Shown piece after piece: positions 7,921 through 17,721 of a DNA stretch of 42,962 nt. Made by a program: the position numbers and the translations under genes. The stretch is from Paludibacteraceae bacterium (GTDB taxonomy: Bacteria; Bacteroidota; Bacteroidia; Bacteroidales; Paludibacteraceae), in assembly GCA_024399965.1 (NCBI GenBank), contig JAKSNJ010000012.1, positions 1-42,962 on the forward strand, read 5' to 3'. How positions within the stretch are numbered: the first letter of the stretch is position 1; each line of letters begins with the position of its first letter. The notes beneath the pieces are model-generated. The model saw nothing but the letters and a program-made list of their open reading frames with translations, was not told the origin of the DNA and did not search any database.

Positions 7921-9218
7921 GTACGGATACGGTCTTTGTATAGGTTGTTGCGGTTCATGGCCTCTATGTCGCAGTTGGCATCGGAGTTATCGTCCCAGCG
8001 GCGGCAGTCGTACAGTACATTATAAATACGCCCGATACGGTATTCACGGCACACGCGCAAACCTACGGCATAGTCCTCTCCGTATTTGGTGGTGGGGAAA
8101 TTCATCTCGCGCAGCAAGGGTGTCCAGAACGCACGGGGAGCGCCCAAACCGTTGATACGCAGCGCATTATTGCGCCCGTTGTCGGGTGTCCACTCCTTGT
8201 GGTCTATCACACCCGGGGGCAAGGGATTGCCGTCAAAGTCGGTTAACTGATACGTTCCTATGACCATAGCGCAGTTCTGCTCATGAAATGCGTCTATAAA
8301 CTGCTGAACGGTCGTCTCGTCGTGGTACTTGTCGTCCGAATCCAACTGAATGGCAAACCGTCCGCACTTAGGGTGATGGAAGGCAGCGTTCCAGTTACCG
8401 CCTATGCCGTGCCACGTCTTATCTTGGTGAATTACAATCAATTCTCCATTCCCCATTCTCCTTTCTCCATTCTCCCTTCTCAATTCCTCAATCGCCTCCA
8501 CCGTCCCGTCGGTCGAATTGTCGTCCACCACGATGACGTTGTATTTGTACGGAGCGCGCACGCGTTGTGACAGCGCGCTACGGATAGCGTCGCCTATTGT
8601 CTTTACGCGGTTCTTGCAGGGAATAATCACCGATGCCTCATACTCAAACTCGCCGGCACTCAAATCGACGTTCTTAAACGTCGGTGTCAAATACCCGCCT
8701 ATCGCCTTGAGGTGGGCTGTCACGCATTGTTCCATCTCGATTTGCACGGCGCGGTTGGCTGGATTAACGTAGTCAAACAGTTTCTCGCCGGACTTGCGGT
8801 TGTCTTGTTCTATTTCGTAGTACAGGTACTCGTTGATGTGTACCAACTCGCCCATTCGGCTCAGGCGCAGACGTAAGTCGTACCAGCCGGCATACGCATA
8901 ATCGGTGTCCATCTCGGCAACTGCTTTTTGCAAGGCGTCCGTACGCGCTATCACGACTGCCCCAAACTCAAAGTCGTCGCGCAGCGCTCCCAACTGATAA
9001 TCTATCACGGGGGCCTGTCCTGCATCGGTAAAGCGGTCGCTATAGGCCATCACGGCGTGCGTATCGTCCATTATCTGCACCATACGTTCGAGGCCGTAGT
9101 GTACCCATTGGATATCCGGCTTCATGTAGAGCAAGGTATAGGGAGTGGTTGTTTCTGCTGCAATTTGTCGAATGACCGCTGTCGCGCACACCCGACCGGG
9201 TAAATGAAATGCTTGCAT
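7887..9218 (-). CDS. Two-domain family 2 glycosyltransferase
   Basis: The 443-residue protein contains a GT-A fold domain from about residue 193: ASVIIPCKNR, VVDDNSTDGT and the nucleotide-sugar metal motif LDSDDKYHD near residue 293. The first 190 residues look like the C-terminal half of a second GT-A domain (PYTLLYMKPDIQW, MAYSDRF, YAYAGWYDLRLRLSR) without its nucleotide-binding half. A heptanucleotide array (8441-8489) is translated in frame as NGERRMGNGEL, just after VEAIEELRRE in the GT domain. The gene starts 4 nt after the C10 protease stop. Donor and acceptor are unknown; a role in envelope glycan or protein glycosylation is inferred. Confidence 0.8.
   Translation of the reverse strand: MQAFHLPGRVCATAVIRQIAAETTTPYTLLYMKPDIQWVHYGLERMVQIMDDTHAVMAYSDRFTDAGQAPVIDYQLGALRDDFEFGAVVIARTDALQKAVAEMDTDYAYAGWYDLRLRLSRMGELVHINEYLYYEIEQDNRKSGEKLFDYVNPANRAVQIEMEQCVTAHLKAIGGYLTPTFKNVDLSAGEFEYEASVIIPCKNRVKTIGDAIRSALSQRVRAPYKYNVIVVDDNSTDGTVEAIEELRRENGERRMGNGELIVIHQDKTWHGIGGNWNAAFHHPKCGRFAIQLDSDDKYHDETTVQQFIDAFHEQNCAMVIGTYQLTDFDGNPLPPGVIDHKEWTPDNGRNNALRINGLGAPRAFWTPLLREMNFPTTKYGEDYAVGLRVCREYRIGRIYNVLYDCRRWDDNSDANCDIEAMNRNNLYKDRIRTWELQARLGLA
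8441..8489. repeat. Heptanucleotide array inside the glycosyltransferase gene
   Basis: Seven tandem 7-mers of the ATTCTCC family (plus strand: ATTCTCC, ATTCCCC, ATTCTCC, TTTCTCC, ATTCTCC, CTTCTCA, ATTCCTC) lie in the coding region. The frame stays open and the translated segment is a Glu/Arg/Asn/Gly-rich linker. The unit is related to the arrays at 4911 and 34427. Confidence 0.9.
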
Positions 9219-9222
9219 AATA

Positions 9223-10887
9223 TTATAATTCGGTTCCTAATAGGGAATAATCATGTTCGTTGTAGCGCAATACGACGCGACCGTTCTTCATCACGCACCT
9301 GCCTTTCGGTGCAGACGGGACGCGGTTCAGTTCCGTTGGCACCACCGATGGGCAGTCTATCAACTCGTTGCTTAGTTTGCCTCGGCGAATACATACCTCG
9401 TCCACATATTGGTCTGTGGGGAAATAGAAACGTTGCCAATCGCCGGACACACTGCCTACCGTCACCCGATAAACAGGATAACAGCGGTAATCGCCTTGCG
9501 GTATCTTTGCCCGTTTGGTTGACGACACGCTGTACGACACCGTGTTCGTTGTGTAGGACCAGTCATTGGGGGTGTTGCAGGAGATGTTTTTTTCGTCGCC
9601 GTAATAGCATACACCGGTGGCGATGTTCTCAAGGCAAATGGTGTTATACACCTTGCAAACCGCCGTGGCGGAGAAATACGCTTTGGCTTGCACCGTAAAC
9701 GACAGCTTCGACAGGTCGCTCACCGTCAAATCGCCATTGATTGTGCCATCTACGCCCGGCACTTTTGAGTCATTTCGTGGCACGATGTTGGTAATTACCT
9801 CTTGGTTGGTGTTATAATCGTTCTTCACGGCCGAACTCTTGTAAAAGGCGGTGCTGCTCACGTCGCCGTGGCCGTAATTGAAGTGAAAATAGTCATTGCT
9901 GTTATAGCCGTCGCATACAAAAGTATGTCCGCCACCGCCTGACTTCCAGCCGGAATAGATCATCGGTCGCCCTGCATCTAATTCACTCTTCAGCATAGCG
10001 TCCCAGTCGGCGTCGGTGTAGTGCTTGCGATAGTGGTTGACCATGCCTTGGTCCAGCCCGAAGTGAGTAACCATCTTGCCCAAGGCGGCACGTGGCACGG
10101 CGCTGCTGGATTTAGCGCCGTAATTCATCTGAACGGCGCTGCCTATGTCGGCACATAGTTGGGCAACGGCAGCAATACGCTCCGGCGATGTATCTACGTA
10201 CGTGCGCGTGGGCATTTGCGCGTAATCATAGGTGGAACGCACCGAACCTGTGCGACGGGTCGAGTCGTTGCGTGCCCATATATAGTCGTAGTCAAACGAG
10301 GCAGAGGCAGGGTATTCCATGTACTTGCACACCATTGCCCAAGCCAACGCCACGCACCCCACCATGGTCGCGCTGTCGTGTACCAGCGGACATAAACTGT
10401 TGTAAGGTGCGTTTTGGTTCCAAGCCGTATTGAGCATAGCCGGCACCACCACGATGGGTAATTGTCGAGGAGACGCCACAGACGTTTCCTGCTCATCTTC
10501 TTGGTCAGGAAGGGACTGTATCTGCTCCACATAACCGTCTATCCAAGCCCGTTCAGCGTCGCAAAGGCGGTTGTAGTCAAAGTGTCCTGTTTCGGAGTAA
10601 CCTAACACCATATCGCGTGCTCGGTCGTCGCCGGCCACCAGTACATAACCATCGTTTTCGCCGAAGTTATACACATACAGCGGTTGTGCCGCTTCATCGG
10701 CAGTGCCACACGCTGACCGCCGTGCTTGCGCCGCTTCTTCCGTGCCACACGCCGAACGCCGTGCCTGCACTTGCGCTCTACCCAACCACTGAACGGCTAT
10801 CTGCTCTGCCGTTGTGGGGCTAATCGGTGCTGCTTGTGCGCCCGCCGCCACCCATAGAATTAGAACCAATATGCTATATCGTTTCAT
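9223..10887 (-). CDS. Secreted C10 (streptopain-like) cysteine protease
   Basis: The 554-residue protein begins with a signal peptide (MKRYSILVLILWVAAGAQAA) and a propeptide. The C10 papain-like core follows, with active-site Cys in MVGCVALAWAM and His in GGGGHTFVCDGY. The family's N-W-G-W-G segment after the His reads NYGHGD here, so both conserved Trp are replaced; activity is therefore not certain. The propeptide holds a 13-residue tandem duplication (QARRSACGTEEAA, then QARRSACGTADEAA). The C-terminal KNGRVVLRYNEHDYSLLG resembles a short T9SS targeting domain, implying export to the surface. An upstream ATG at 10938 lies within the -33 region of the promoter, so the start at 10887 is chosen. 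Confidence 0.88.
   Translation of the reverse strand: MKRYSILVLILWVAAGAQAAPISPTTAEQIAVQWLGRAQVQARRSACGTEEAAQARRSACGTADEAAQPLYVYNFGENDGYVLVAGDDRARDMVLGYSETGHFDYNRLCDAERAWIDGYVEQIQSLPDQEDEQETSVASPRQLPIVVVPAMLNTAWNQNAPYNSLCPLVHDSATMVGCVALAWAMVCKYMEYPASASFDYDYIWARNDSTRRTGSVRSTYDYAQMPTRTYVDTSPERIAAVAQLCADIGSAVQMNYGAKSSSAVPRAALGKMVTHFGLDQGMVNHYRKHYTDADWDAMLKSELDAGRPMIYSGWKSGGGGHTFVCDGYNSNDYFHFNYGHGDVSSTAFYKSSAVKNDYNTNQEVITNIVPRNDSKVPGVDGTINGDLTVSDLSKLSFTVQAKAYFSATAVCKVYNTICLENIATGVCYYGDEKNISCNTPNDWSYTTNTVSYSVSSTKRAKIPQGDYRCYPVYRVTVGSVSGDWQRFYFPTDQYVDEVCIRRGKLSNELIDCPSVVPTELNRVPSAPKGRCVMKNGRVVLRYNEHDYSLLGTEL
10701..10770. repeat. 39-bp tandem duplication in the protease propeptide
   Basis: Two copies beginning GTGCCACACGC (10703 and 10742) are spaced 39 bp apart, 13 codons, so the frame is kept. 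They differ at a few positions, which suggests an older duplication. Confidence 0.8.
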
Positions 10888-10907
10888 TGTCTCGTTAATT
10901 TTGGTTA

Positions 10908-10939
10908 CAAAATTACTATTTTTTTTTGATATATGCAAA
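10908..10939 (-). promoter_or_regulatory. Promoter of the protease-glycosyltransferase-SpoIID operon
   Basis: On the minus strand TTTG (10939-10936), a 20-nt spacer and TAATTTTG (10915-10908) fit the Bacteroidetes consensus. The leader is only about 15 nt before the ATG at 10887. Confidence 0.75.
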
Positions 10940-10959
10940 TTTATTTTGTTTTATCCACT

Positions 10960-11225
10960 CCCTACTTCCCTTCCCCCCTTACCGAGGGGGGCCAGGGGGT
11001 GTCACCTTCCTTCCCCCTCTGAAGGGGGACCGAGGGGGTCTTGGGGACCGAGGGGGTCCCTCCGTGGTCTTAACGGGGGTAGAACGGGAGTAGAGACTAT
11101 GGTTAAGCACCAATGTGTTACCCGTGGTTTTATCGGTAGTATATCGGTAGTAGAGACTACTGTTAAACAACCGTGCATCGTCCATCCTCCTTCCCCCTCT
11201 GAAGGGGGACCGAGGGGGTCAAACA
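10960..11225. repeat. Compound repeat region between the protease and surface-protein operons
   Basis: There is no gene here. Two direct copies of a block containing TTCCCCCTCTGAAGGGGGAC and then CGAGGGGGTC lie at about 11009-11040 and 11188-11220; each forms a C/G-rich hairpin. Between them are two diverged copies of a 49-bp unit, 60 bp apart (11063-11111 and 11123-11171), sharing GTAGAGACTA. Part of the second copy (11125-11179) recurs as a perfect 55-bp inverted copy at 31579-31633. Short open frames here are repeat artefacts. Confidence 0.85.
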
Positions 11226-11253
11226 AACAAAGGTCCCCACGAAGGGAACCTTT
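11221..11253 (-). terminator. Terminator of the KilA-N/2082-aa operon
   Basis: On the minus strand AAAGGTTCCC pairs with GGGGACCTTT across a short loop (11253-11229) with one G-U pair, and the sequence then reads TGTTTGTTT. It lies about 30 nt after the stop codon of the 37-aa reading frame. The T-rich tail is interrupted, so it is moderately strong. Confidence 0.65.
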
Positions 11254-11284
11254 GCATTGTTAATCAGTAATCAATGGGGACACC

Positions 11285-11398
11285 TTATCCGGCATCTTCA
11301 GTTTGCAAAGTGTTGCTCACTTTCAACGTGTCAAATGTCACCATTAATGGGTCTAATTGTAATTGCTCGCTTACAGGAGCTGAATATAATTTACGCAT
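11285..11398 (-). CDS. 37-residue small protein downstream of the giant surface protein
   Basis: This reading frame of 38 codons begins ATG at 11398, 12 nt after the stop of the 2082-aa gene, and ends TAA at 11285. The predicted peptide begins MRKLYSAPVSEQLQLDPLM. It resembles the short Bacteroidales peptides of the type MKK-x-Y-x-P-x-x-x-V that often follow large surface-protein genes; their function is unknown. It has no signal peptide or membrane helix. A terminator hairpin follows about 30 nt later, so it would be the last gene of the operon. Its position mirrors the 136-aa gene at the end of the neighbouring operon, although the two are unrelated in sequence. Confidence 0.6.
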   Translation of the reverse strand: MRKLYSAPVSEQLQLDPLMVTFDTLKVSNTLQTEDAG

Positions 11399-11410
11399 AA
11401 TTCCGTTAGT

Positions 11411-14400
11411 TTATTTATTTACTTTCATAAATTGACCTTGCGCATTGTACATTCTGTTGTTACGAATAATCATCACGTGATTGTTCATCATTACCTTGCG
11501 TGCGCCCTCTTCGGGATTGTAGATGAGATACAGATCCGTAGCCGTTGACTTAGGCATTACCATTGCCAAACGACGTGGAGCAGGAGCACCGGCTTCAACG
11601 TAGGACTCCGTTGGAACTTCGTCTAACTTGATGTATGCACGATTAGCAGGTACACCGGCATCTTTTGCCATCGGCTGAATCTTAGTGCCATAAACGCCGT
11701 ACCAAGCGTAGTCAGCAGGACAGAAATCATCCGCGAATACGCCATAGAATCCACGTGCAGCAGTGCCGGAGATGGGGTCAAGTGCTTGTTCTGAACCTTC
11801 CATAAATTGGATAGTAGCGTCCGTAGCACAGAACAGATATGCCTGACCTGCATTCAGTTTCTCTCCGTCATCTACTTTGTTGAAGTACATTTCGTGTGCG
11901 CCTTCGTCCTTGTAATCTGCTTGATAGAAGGTAGCACCTGTGTATGCCACAACATCTTTCTGCCAGCAAACCGTACCGTAACTACCTACCGTCAAGTTCT
12001 CACGAACGGTAACAAAGGGCTTCATATAGATGCCTATTTCCTGTTGTGGGTTTGTATAGGTCTTGAAGCGAGGATTGCTTGTGTTGTAATAGATGATATT
12101 ACTACCACTTGCAATCTCAGCAACACCTTCCGTAATGGTAATAGTCCAAACGGTAGCTTCATCAGCATTTTCAGAAAGAGCAATGTCTGAATTATTGGAG
12201 ATAATGTATTTACCATTCTCATCCATCAATTTCCAACCGCTTTCCACTTTCTTCAATGTAATTTCGGAAGCGTTAGCCGTTTTCATGGTTTTGTCGGCAT
12301 ATTCGAGGTCAGAACCCTCATCATTAGAACGATAAGCATCAAGATACTTGCTATTGAATCCTTGGTTAACGGCATAGATTGGTTTTGCTTCTGTTCCAAA
12401 GACTGCACCTAAGATAATGGCGGCACCATCATTCAAGTCATTCACATCTTCCACAAGAACATAATCGGCAACAACTGGAGCGACAACAGTAACATTAAAC
12501 TCTGCATCATCTTTAACCTCACCACTCTTGGTTTGTACCGTAGCCGTGATGGTAACGGTTTGTTCGCCAAGTTCAGTAAAGGAAGTAGGATTAGCTGACC
12601 AAACGATACCTTCGGTGATAGGAGCACTTGTGTTATCAGAATAGTGTCCCAAAACAGAAAGACCATTATACCTAACGCTCTTACCTTGGAAGCATTTAGA
12701 GGTCAAAGTTCCTTGAATCTCAATAGAAGTCAATGCAGCAGCAGGAGTGAAGCCGGCTTTGTAGAGAGTAATAGCATTACCTGTACTGGAACCATAGCAA
12801 GCCCAACCACTATTGTCGTTATTACGCAGATACTTATTGTTACTATCTGATGATGCTTGAGAACGTCCTAAATTCTCAAACGTATAAACGTCTTTTTCTT
12901 CATCATAAGTAATAGTCCACTTAGCCATATTATCTGTGCAAGCTTCCAAGAGTTGCGCTTGGTTTTTTGTACTTGTTCCGGCAGCATATTTATTATTTGC
13001 CAAGTTTTGGATTGTCCAATAGTCTCCACTCTTAGCAATATGCCATACATAAGTCTCTACTTCCGTAGTGATAACATTATTGATAATCTCAGGATCATCT
13101 GTAGCAGCCACATTGGCAAGGCGGTTACTACTTATAGTATTGTTCATGAAATAATACTTACCATCAGCTTTGAAGATATAGTCACCTTCTCTAATTGCTC
13201 CATTGTACAAACCATATTTAGGAGCCGTGTACTCTTCAATCGTAATATCACAAGTTGCAGAGAGTTCGTTGCCGTCCTTATCATCTACCTTAACGGTGAT
13301 AGTAGCAGTTCCAACGGTTGCATCAGGAGCAACGGTAACGATAGCCGACTTCTTATCTTGGCTCGGAACTACAGTTACATCCGTATTGTCCGAACTCCAT
13401 GCAAGATTATTAAGAATCGTGGCATTGGCAGGCATGAAAGTGGCCTCCAAATCTAAGGACTTAGACTGTTTAACCGTAGCTGTGGGTATACTCATACTAA
13501 TCTCCGTCGGATAGATTTCAGGAGCGGTATATTCGATATTTGTTGACCATGCATAATTAGAACCGAAATCAATCTCCCAAACAGAACCGCCATCGTAATA
13601 CTTCCAAGTACCGGTGATATAGTCACCCTTAGAGGAGATCAATCCACCCTCTTGCCAATCATTGAGAGTTGCAGAAGGAGTGCCACCGCTATAGAGCTCA
13701 ATATTCGCGCCGTTCTTACCAATTACATTTACATACACGCCTGTGCGTTTATCGCTGCTATTTGTGTAGAAACCGGTAATCTCAACATCCGAGAAGGCAA
13801 CCTTTACAGAAGTGTTTGTAGGAATATCTTCTGCCACCAAGTCAGAGAGGTTCATGTATTTAACATTGATTGTATAAGAAGTTGTAACTTCCTTCTTATC
13901 TTGACCTTCGCCTTCAGAATAGGTAATAGTAATAGTCTCTTGTCCTTTATTCGCCAAGGTTGGAGTTGAGAACTGGCAAGCATTAGTCACATTGCTTGTT
14001 GTAGCATTAGTATAAGTTGCTGTTACCACAATACCTTCGTGATTAAAGTTACGTCCTACAAAGAAATCTTTTTTAGAAGCCTCTGTAGTGATTTCTATCT
14101 TGCTGAGTTCTACTTTCGCGCCAACGGTCAGGCCGCTGATAGACTTGGTTTCTTTTACATCTTGGTTTCCTGTCTTAACATTATTCAATGTAGCAGTTGC
14201 AGTAGCATTTATTTGATTTTCGGTAAGAATAATCTCTGTCCAAGCAACATCTTCTGTTACATCTTCCATGTGAGGATTTTGTTCTGTGTTGTCGCTATAA
14301 ACACCCTTTACAGTTAGACCTGTAAAGTCAAGTTTCTGACCAGCGGTGTAGTTCTTGTTAGTTACATCGCCTGTGATTTTAAGTGATGTAATCTTAGCAG

Positions 14401-17400
14401 GAGCGGTGTAAGAAGCCCAATCCCAGTTAGTTGGCATGAGTTCCCAAGTGCCTTTATAATCTTTCCAAGTACCATCAACTACTGTACCAGACACTTTACC
14501 GCCAACTTCCCAATCTGAAGGAGAGTTTTGGCAATAAACTTCAATCTTCTTATCACCTACCATAGTAAAGAAGCCATTGACATAACTGCCAGAGGTTGCA
14601 AGGGACTCAATCACTTCATCGGTTAGGATTACCGTAACCTCTCTACCAGCAGTAGTTGGAGCACCTTCGTCAACAAGTTCTTCCAAGGTATAAGCCCAAT
14701 CGAGGGTGTAGGTCTTGGTAACAGTTTCACTTGTACGGTCATCTACTTTAGCATAAGCACTGATTTTGTAAGTGCCACGTTTGCTAAGCACAATTTCTTC
14801 CTCATATAGAGTCTCTGCACCATCGTTGATAGTGTAGTAGATGTCTCCTTCGGTAGCGGTCAGTTCTATAGATTGCTTGCTAGTAAATGTGCCACCATCG
14901 GGGTCGAATGTCGGAGCAGCCACAGCCGCTTGGCAAATGGTGCAATAGTTGGAATAAGTGGGCTCACCTGCAGCTTTTACAACAACATCATCCAAGAAGA
15001 AACGGTTTTTGCTTGCTTGCGCAGCGGCAATAGTAATCTGTGGATTTTCAGTAGCATCGGTAATTACAATCTCATAGGATGTAAAGGCGGCATCTGCTAA
15101 TGTTATGCTTGTAGGAGTTACCTTACCACTTGTTGTAGTGATATTAAGTGTTTTTGCATCGCCACTCCATGCTCCGGCACGGAAAGTTAATGTGGCTTTA
15201 CCCGTAAACTCTAATGCAGGAGTCTGGGCAGAACCAGCAGCAGAACTCGAACCAAATTTTGCACATTGATTAGCGGCATTCCCTTTCGTAAATGTCCAAC
15301 CTGTAATTGACGAAGGAAGTGTTGCACTTGCAATAGAGCCACTCCATTTTTCATCATTTCCGCCTGTTCCCTCGCAAGCATCAAAGTTCTCTGAGAAAAT
15401 TGTTTGTGCCGTTCCCTCTGTCTTTTTTGCATAAACGGCATAGATGGTCTTTGCCAAAACAGCAGGATTGGTGAAGGTATAAGTTTCACCTAACAGAGTT
15501 ACTTGATCTTTACCGACTTCGCCTTCTATTGGGTTTTCGCTCCAACCAACAAATACTTTACCCTCGCAAGCTTGGATAGAAGTAGTTGGCAGAGTGATAG
15601 CCGTATTCAGTTTACCATCTTTAGTACTTGTACTTCCATTCTCGCTGAGAGTGAGAACAACAAAAGCATAATCACAAACAATAGTTACTTCGATATTGCC
15701 ATTGAAACCATCATTAGGATTGATAACCAATTCACCATCTGTAAATGTATATTCAGTAGCGGCAAGTTCAACACCACCCATTGTTACCTCAATAGCAGCA
15801 GCAGTCCAAACATAGCCGGCAGCCAAATCAAAGTTCAGTGTTGCGGAAGTTGCTTCGAGAGCAATGTTTTCCGGATTCCCTGCATCAGCAGTACAACCGG
15901 TAAGGTCATACGCAATAGAGTATTGTGCTGTGGTTTCCCATTGTGCATACAAAGTAGCATTTTCATCTTTTGCCCATTTATCATCTACAATCCACCCTGT
16001 CACATTACCAGCAAAAGTACCATCAATATTGAGCACCTTATCACCATTCTCACTTAAGGTATAATAACCTAACAAGTTGTGTCCTGCCCATGCTTCAACA
16101 GGTGAGAAATCACCATCTGCAATGCTTGTTGCATCATAGGTTATTTGTGCTAAGCCATTTTCACTACTACCATTCTTGTCTAATGTAATGTCAAGAACTT
16201 TGGCAGTCCATTGAGCTGTTAAGGTAATGTTCTTTGAGATATTAGGAATGGTTGCCTCATCGGCATAACTATTATCGTCTTGATCTTTCCAACCTGTGAA
16301 ATCATAACCCTTCTTAACAAAGGCGTTAGCAGGAAGTGTTTCGCTTGAGTTGGGCTCAATTCCTTCAATAGCATCCATAGAACCGGAAGTAGCACCATTG
16401 CCATCAAATTCAATCGAATAGGTAATAGCAGCGGCTGTTCCAATTAATTCTATATCATCTAAGCGAGTATTATTACTCGTTGAATTAGAGAATGTAAGAG
16501 CTATACTTTCAGTCTTAGCAGGCACGGTAATTGTGCAAGTATATGTCTTTCCACTTACTAACGAAATGTCACTAACCTCAACACCTTCTGTGGAAGATGA
16601 TACGGACAATTTATTATTATTGGCTTTAAAAGTCAGAATATAGGGACCTGTAGAACCAAGCAAGGAAATAGAAGAATTAGTTAAGGAACCACCGGACTTA
16701 CTAACCAACAATTCAGGAGAAGTACCTCCGGCCGATGTTTCATTATATAACTTTGTAGTAGAACCTCCATTTACCAAAGTATATCCATCTGTCTTTTCGC
16801 TAGACCAATCCTCGCTCCATAATACTTTTTCGTTTGGATTCGTAACGTTGATAGTATATTTAGCAGAAGACTCTGCATAAGTGTCGTTACCAGCATACGT
16901 AGCGGTGATATCCGTTGTACCTTTTGCGATAATAGTGATTGCACCAGTATTTGCATCAACCGAAGCCACCGCAGGAACACTACTGGAATAAGATATCATA
17001 GGACTTGTAACAGAAGTTGCACCTGCAGAAACAGTAGCGGTCTTAGTCTCAAACGTTCCACCAATTTCTGCATCAAAAGTTTTGTTATCTACATTAGCAC
17101 CGAATGTTGTGGTAGTTTCGGTTTTGGAAGGAGCATCGCCAACCTCGGTTGAATAATTCAATTTTACATATTTAGCACGCAATACGTCTGCTGAGTTGGG
17201 AATTGCATATGTAATCCTGAATGTTGCTATCTTCTTTGGTTCATTAGGTAAATCAACTACAATGGCAGATTTATATGCAGTCTCACTACTAGTAAGGCTA
17301 GTAAATGTTGATGATGCTGTTGAAAGGACTGCGTTTGCGTTATCAAGGAGATCTACGGTCACAGTAACGCTTTTGGTTCCTTTCCAAGTACCAAAGGTAC

Positions 17401-17659
17401 CGCACGAAACCTCAACACTGCATTTTGAGCACAAAATCTCGTCTCCAAATAAGTTTTTCGCAGTTGTAGAAATTGTTTCTCCATCTTTTAATTTGAGATA
17501 ATTGGCTACTGCTGATGTTGAGGCATTTACACTCCACCCAGTTGGCACTGTAGTTCCAAAGGTATAAACGACATTTATATAATCTGCCGCCATCAGGTTT
17601 ACACTCGCTACCATCGCAACGAGCGCGAGGAGCCATTTGAATTTTTTTCTCATAAGCAT
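11411..17659 (-). CDS. 2082-aa secreted repeat protein (InlB-B, Big_3, BIG2 and CHB_HEX-like domains)
   Basis: A signal peptide (FKWLLALVAMVASVNLMAA) begins this large modular surface protein. In approximate order: an Ig-like BIG2 unit (184-275), three Listeria-Bacteroides repeats ending in AQW/AVYA (410-486, 489-577, 665-747), a chitobiase C-terminal-like unit (914-989), two Big_3-type units (1090-1266), a BIG2 unit with WSSDN (1385-1476), another Big_3 unit (1640-1726), and a C-terminal RNNRMYNAQGQF motif of the short T9SS type. No enzymatic domain was recognised, so adhesion or surface-layer function is inferred. The codons for MRKKFK at 17653 are an alternative start. It lies 62 nt after the KilA-N gene without a promoter of its own that I can see, so co-transcription is likely. 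Confidence 0.85.
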   Translation of the reverse strand: MLMRKKFKWLLALVAMVASVNLMAADYINVVYTFGTTVPTGWSVNASTSAVANYLKLKDGETISTTAKNLFGDEILCSKCSVEVSCGTFGTWKGTKSVTVTVDLLDNANAVLSTASSTFTSLTSSETAYKSAIVVDLPNEPKKIATFRITYAIPNSADVLRAKYVKLNYSTEVGDAPSKTETTTTFGANVDNKTFDAEIGGTFETKTATVSAGATSVTSPMISYSSSVPAVASVDANTGAITIIAKGTTDITATYAGNDTYAESSAKYTINVTNPNEKVLWSEDWSSEKTDGYTLVNGGSTTKLYNETSAGGTSPELLVSKSGGSLTNSSISLLGSTGPYILTFKANNNKLSVSSSTEGVEVSDISLVSGKTYTCTITVPAKTESIALTFSNSTSNNTRLDDIELIGTAAAITYSIEFDGNGATSGSMDAIEGIEPNSSETLPANAFVKKGYDFTGWKDQDDNSYADEATIPNISKNITLTAQWTAKVLDITLDKNGSSENGLAQITYDATSIADGDFSPVEAWAGHNLLGYYTLSENGDKVLNIDGTFAGNVTGWIVDDKWAKDENATLYAQWETTAQYSIAYDLTGCTADAGNPENIALEATSATLNFDLAAGYVWTAAAIEVTMGGVELAATEYTFTDGELVINPNDGFNGNIEVTIVCDYAFVVLTLSENGSTSTKDGKLNTAITLPTTSIQACEGKVFVGWSENPIEGEVGKDQVTLLGETYTFTNPAVLAKTIYAVYAKKTEGTAQTIFSENFDACEGTGGNDEKWSGSIASATLPSSITGWTFTKGNAANQCAKFGSSSAAGSAQTPALEFTGKATLTFRAGAWSGDAKTLNITTTSGKVTPTSITLADAAFTSYEIVITDATENPQITIAAAQASKNRFFLDDVVVKAAGEPTYSNYCTICQAAVAAPTFDPDGGTFTSKQSIELTATEGDIYYTINDGAETLYEEEIVLSKRGTYKISAYAKVDDRTSETVTKTYTLDWAYTLEELVDEGAPTTAGREVTVILTDEVIESLATSGSYVNGFFTMVGDKKIEVYCQNSPSDWEVGGKVSGTVVDGTWKDYKGTWELMPTNWDWASYTAPAKITSLKITGDVTNKNYTAGQKLDFTGLTVKGVYSDNTEQNPHMEDVTEDVAWTEIILTENQINATATATLNNVKTGNQDVKETKSISGLTVGAKVELSKIEITTEASKKDFFVGRNFNHEGIVVTATYTNATTSNVTNACQFSTPTLANKGQETITITYSEGEGQDKKEVTTSYTINVKYMNLSDLVAEDIPTNTSVKVAFSDVEITGFYTNSSDKRTGVYVNVIGKNGANIELYSGGTPSATLNDWQEGGLISSKGDYITGTWKYYDGGSVWEIDFGSNYAWSTNIEYTAPEIYPTEISMSIPTATVKQSKSLDLEATFMPANATILNNLAWSSDNTDVTVVPSQDKKSAIVTVAPDATVGTATITVKVDDKDGNELSATCDITIEEYTAPKYGLYNGAIREGDYIFKADGKYYFMNNTISSNRLANVAATDDPEIINNVITTEVETYVWHIAKSGDYWTIQNLANNKYAAGTSTKNQAQLLEACTDNMAKWTITYDEEKDVYTFENLGRSQASSDSNNKYLRNNDNSGWACYGSSTGNAITLYKAGFTPAAALTSIEIQGTLTSKCFQGKSVRYNGLSVLGHYSDNTSAPITEGIVWSANPTSFTELGEQTVTITATVQTKSGEVKDDAEFNVTVVAPVVADYVLVEDVNDLNDGAAIILGAVFGTEAKPIYAVNQGFNSKYLDAYRSNDEGSDLEYADKTMKTANASEITLKKVESGWKLMDENGKYIISNNSDIALSENADEATVWTITITEGVAEIASGSNIIYYNTSNPRFKTYTNPQQEIGIYMKPFVTVRENLTVGSYGTVCWQKDVVAYTGATFYQADYKDEGAHEMYFNKVDDGEKLNAGQAYLFCATDATIQFMEGSEQALDPISGTAARGFYGVFADDFCPADYAWYGVYGTKIQPMAKDAGVPANRAYIKLDEVPTESYVEAGAPAPRRLAMVMPKSTATDLYLIYNPEEGARKVMMNNHVMIIRNNRMYNAQGQFMKVNK

Positions 17660-17721
17660 AAAATTTTTAATTGGTTAATAAATTGGGTTAACTATTTTTT
17701 AGTTGTATTGTGAATTTTGAA

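Noticed and set aside
10979-11226. Short frames with Pro/Arg/Gly-rich products
   Set aside because: They are translations of the G/C hairpin and 49-bp repeats; all have low-complexity products.
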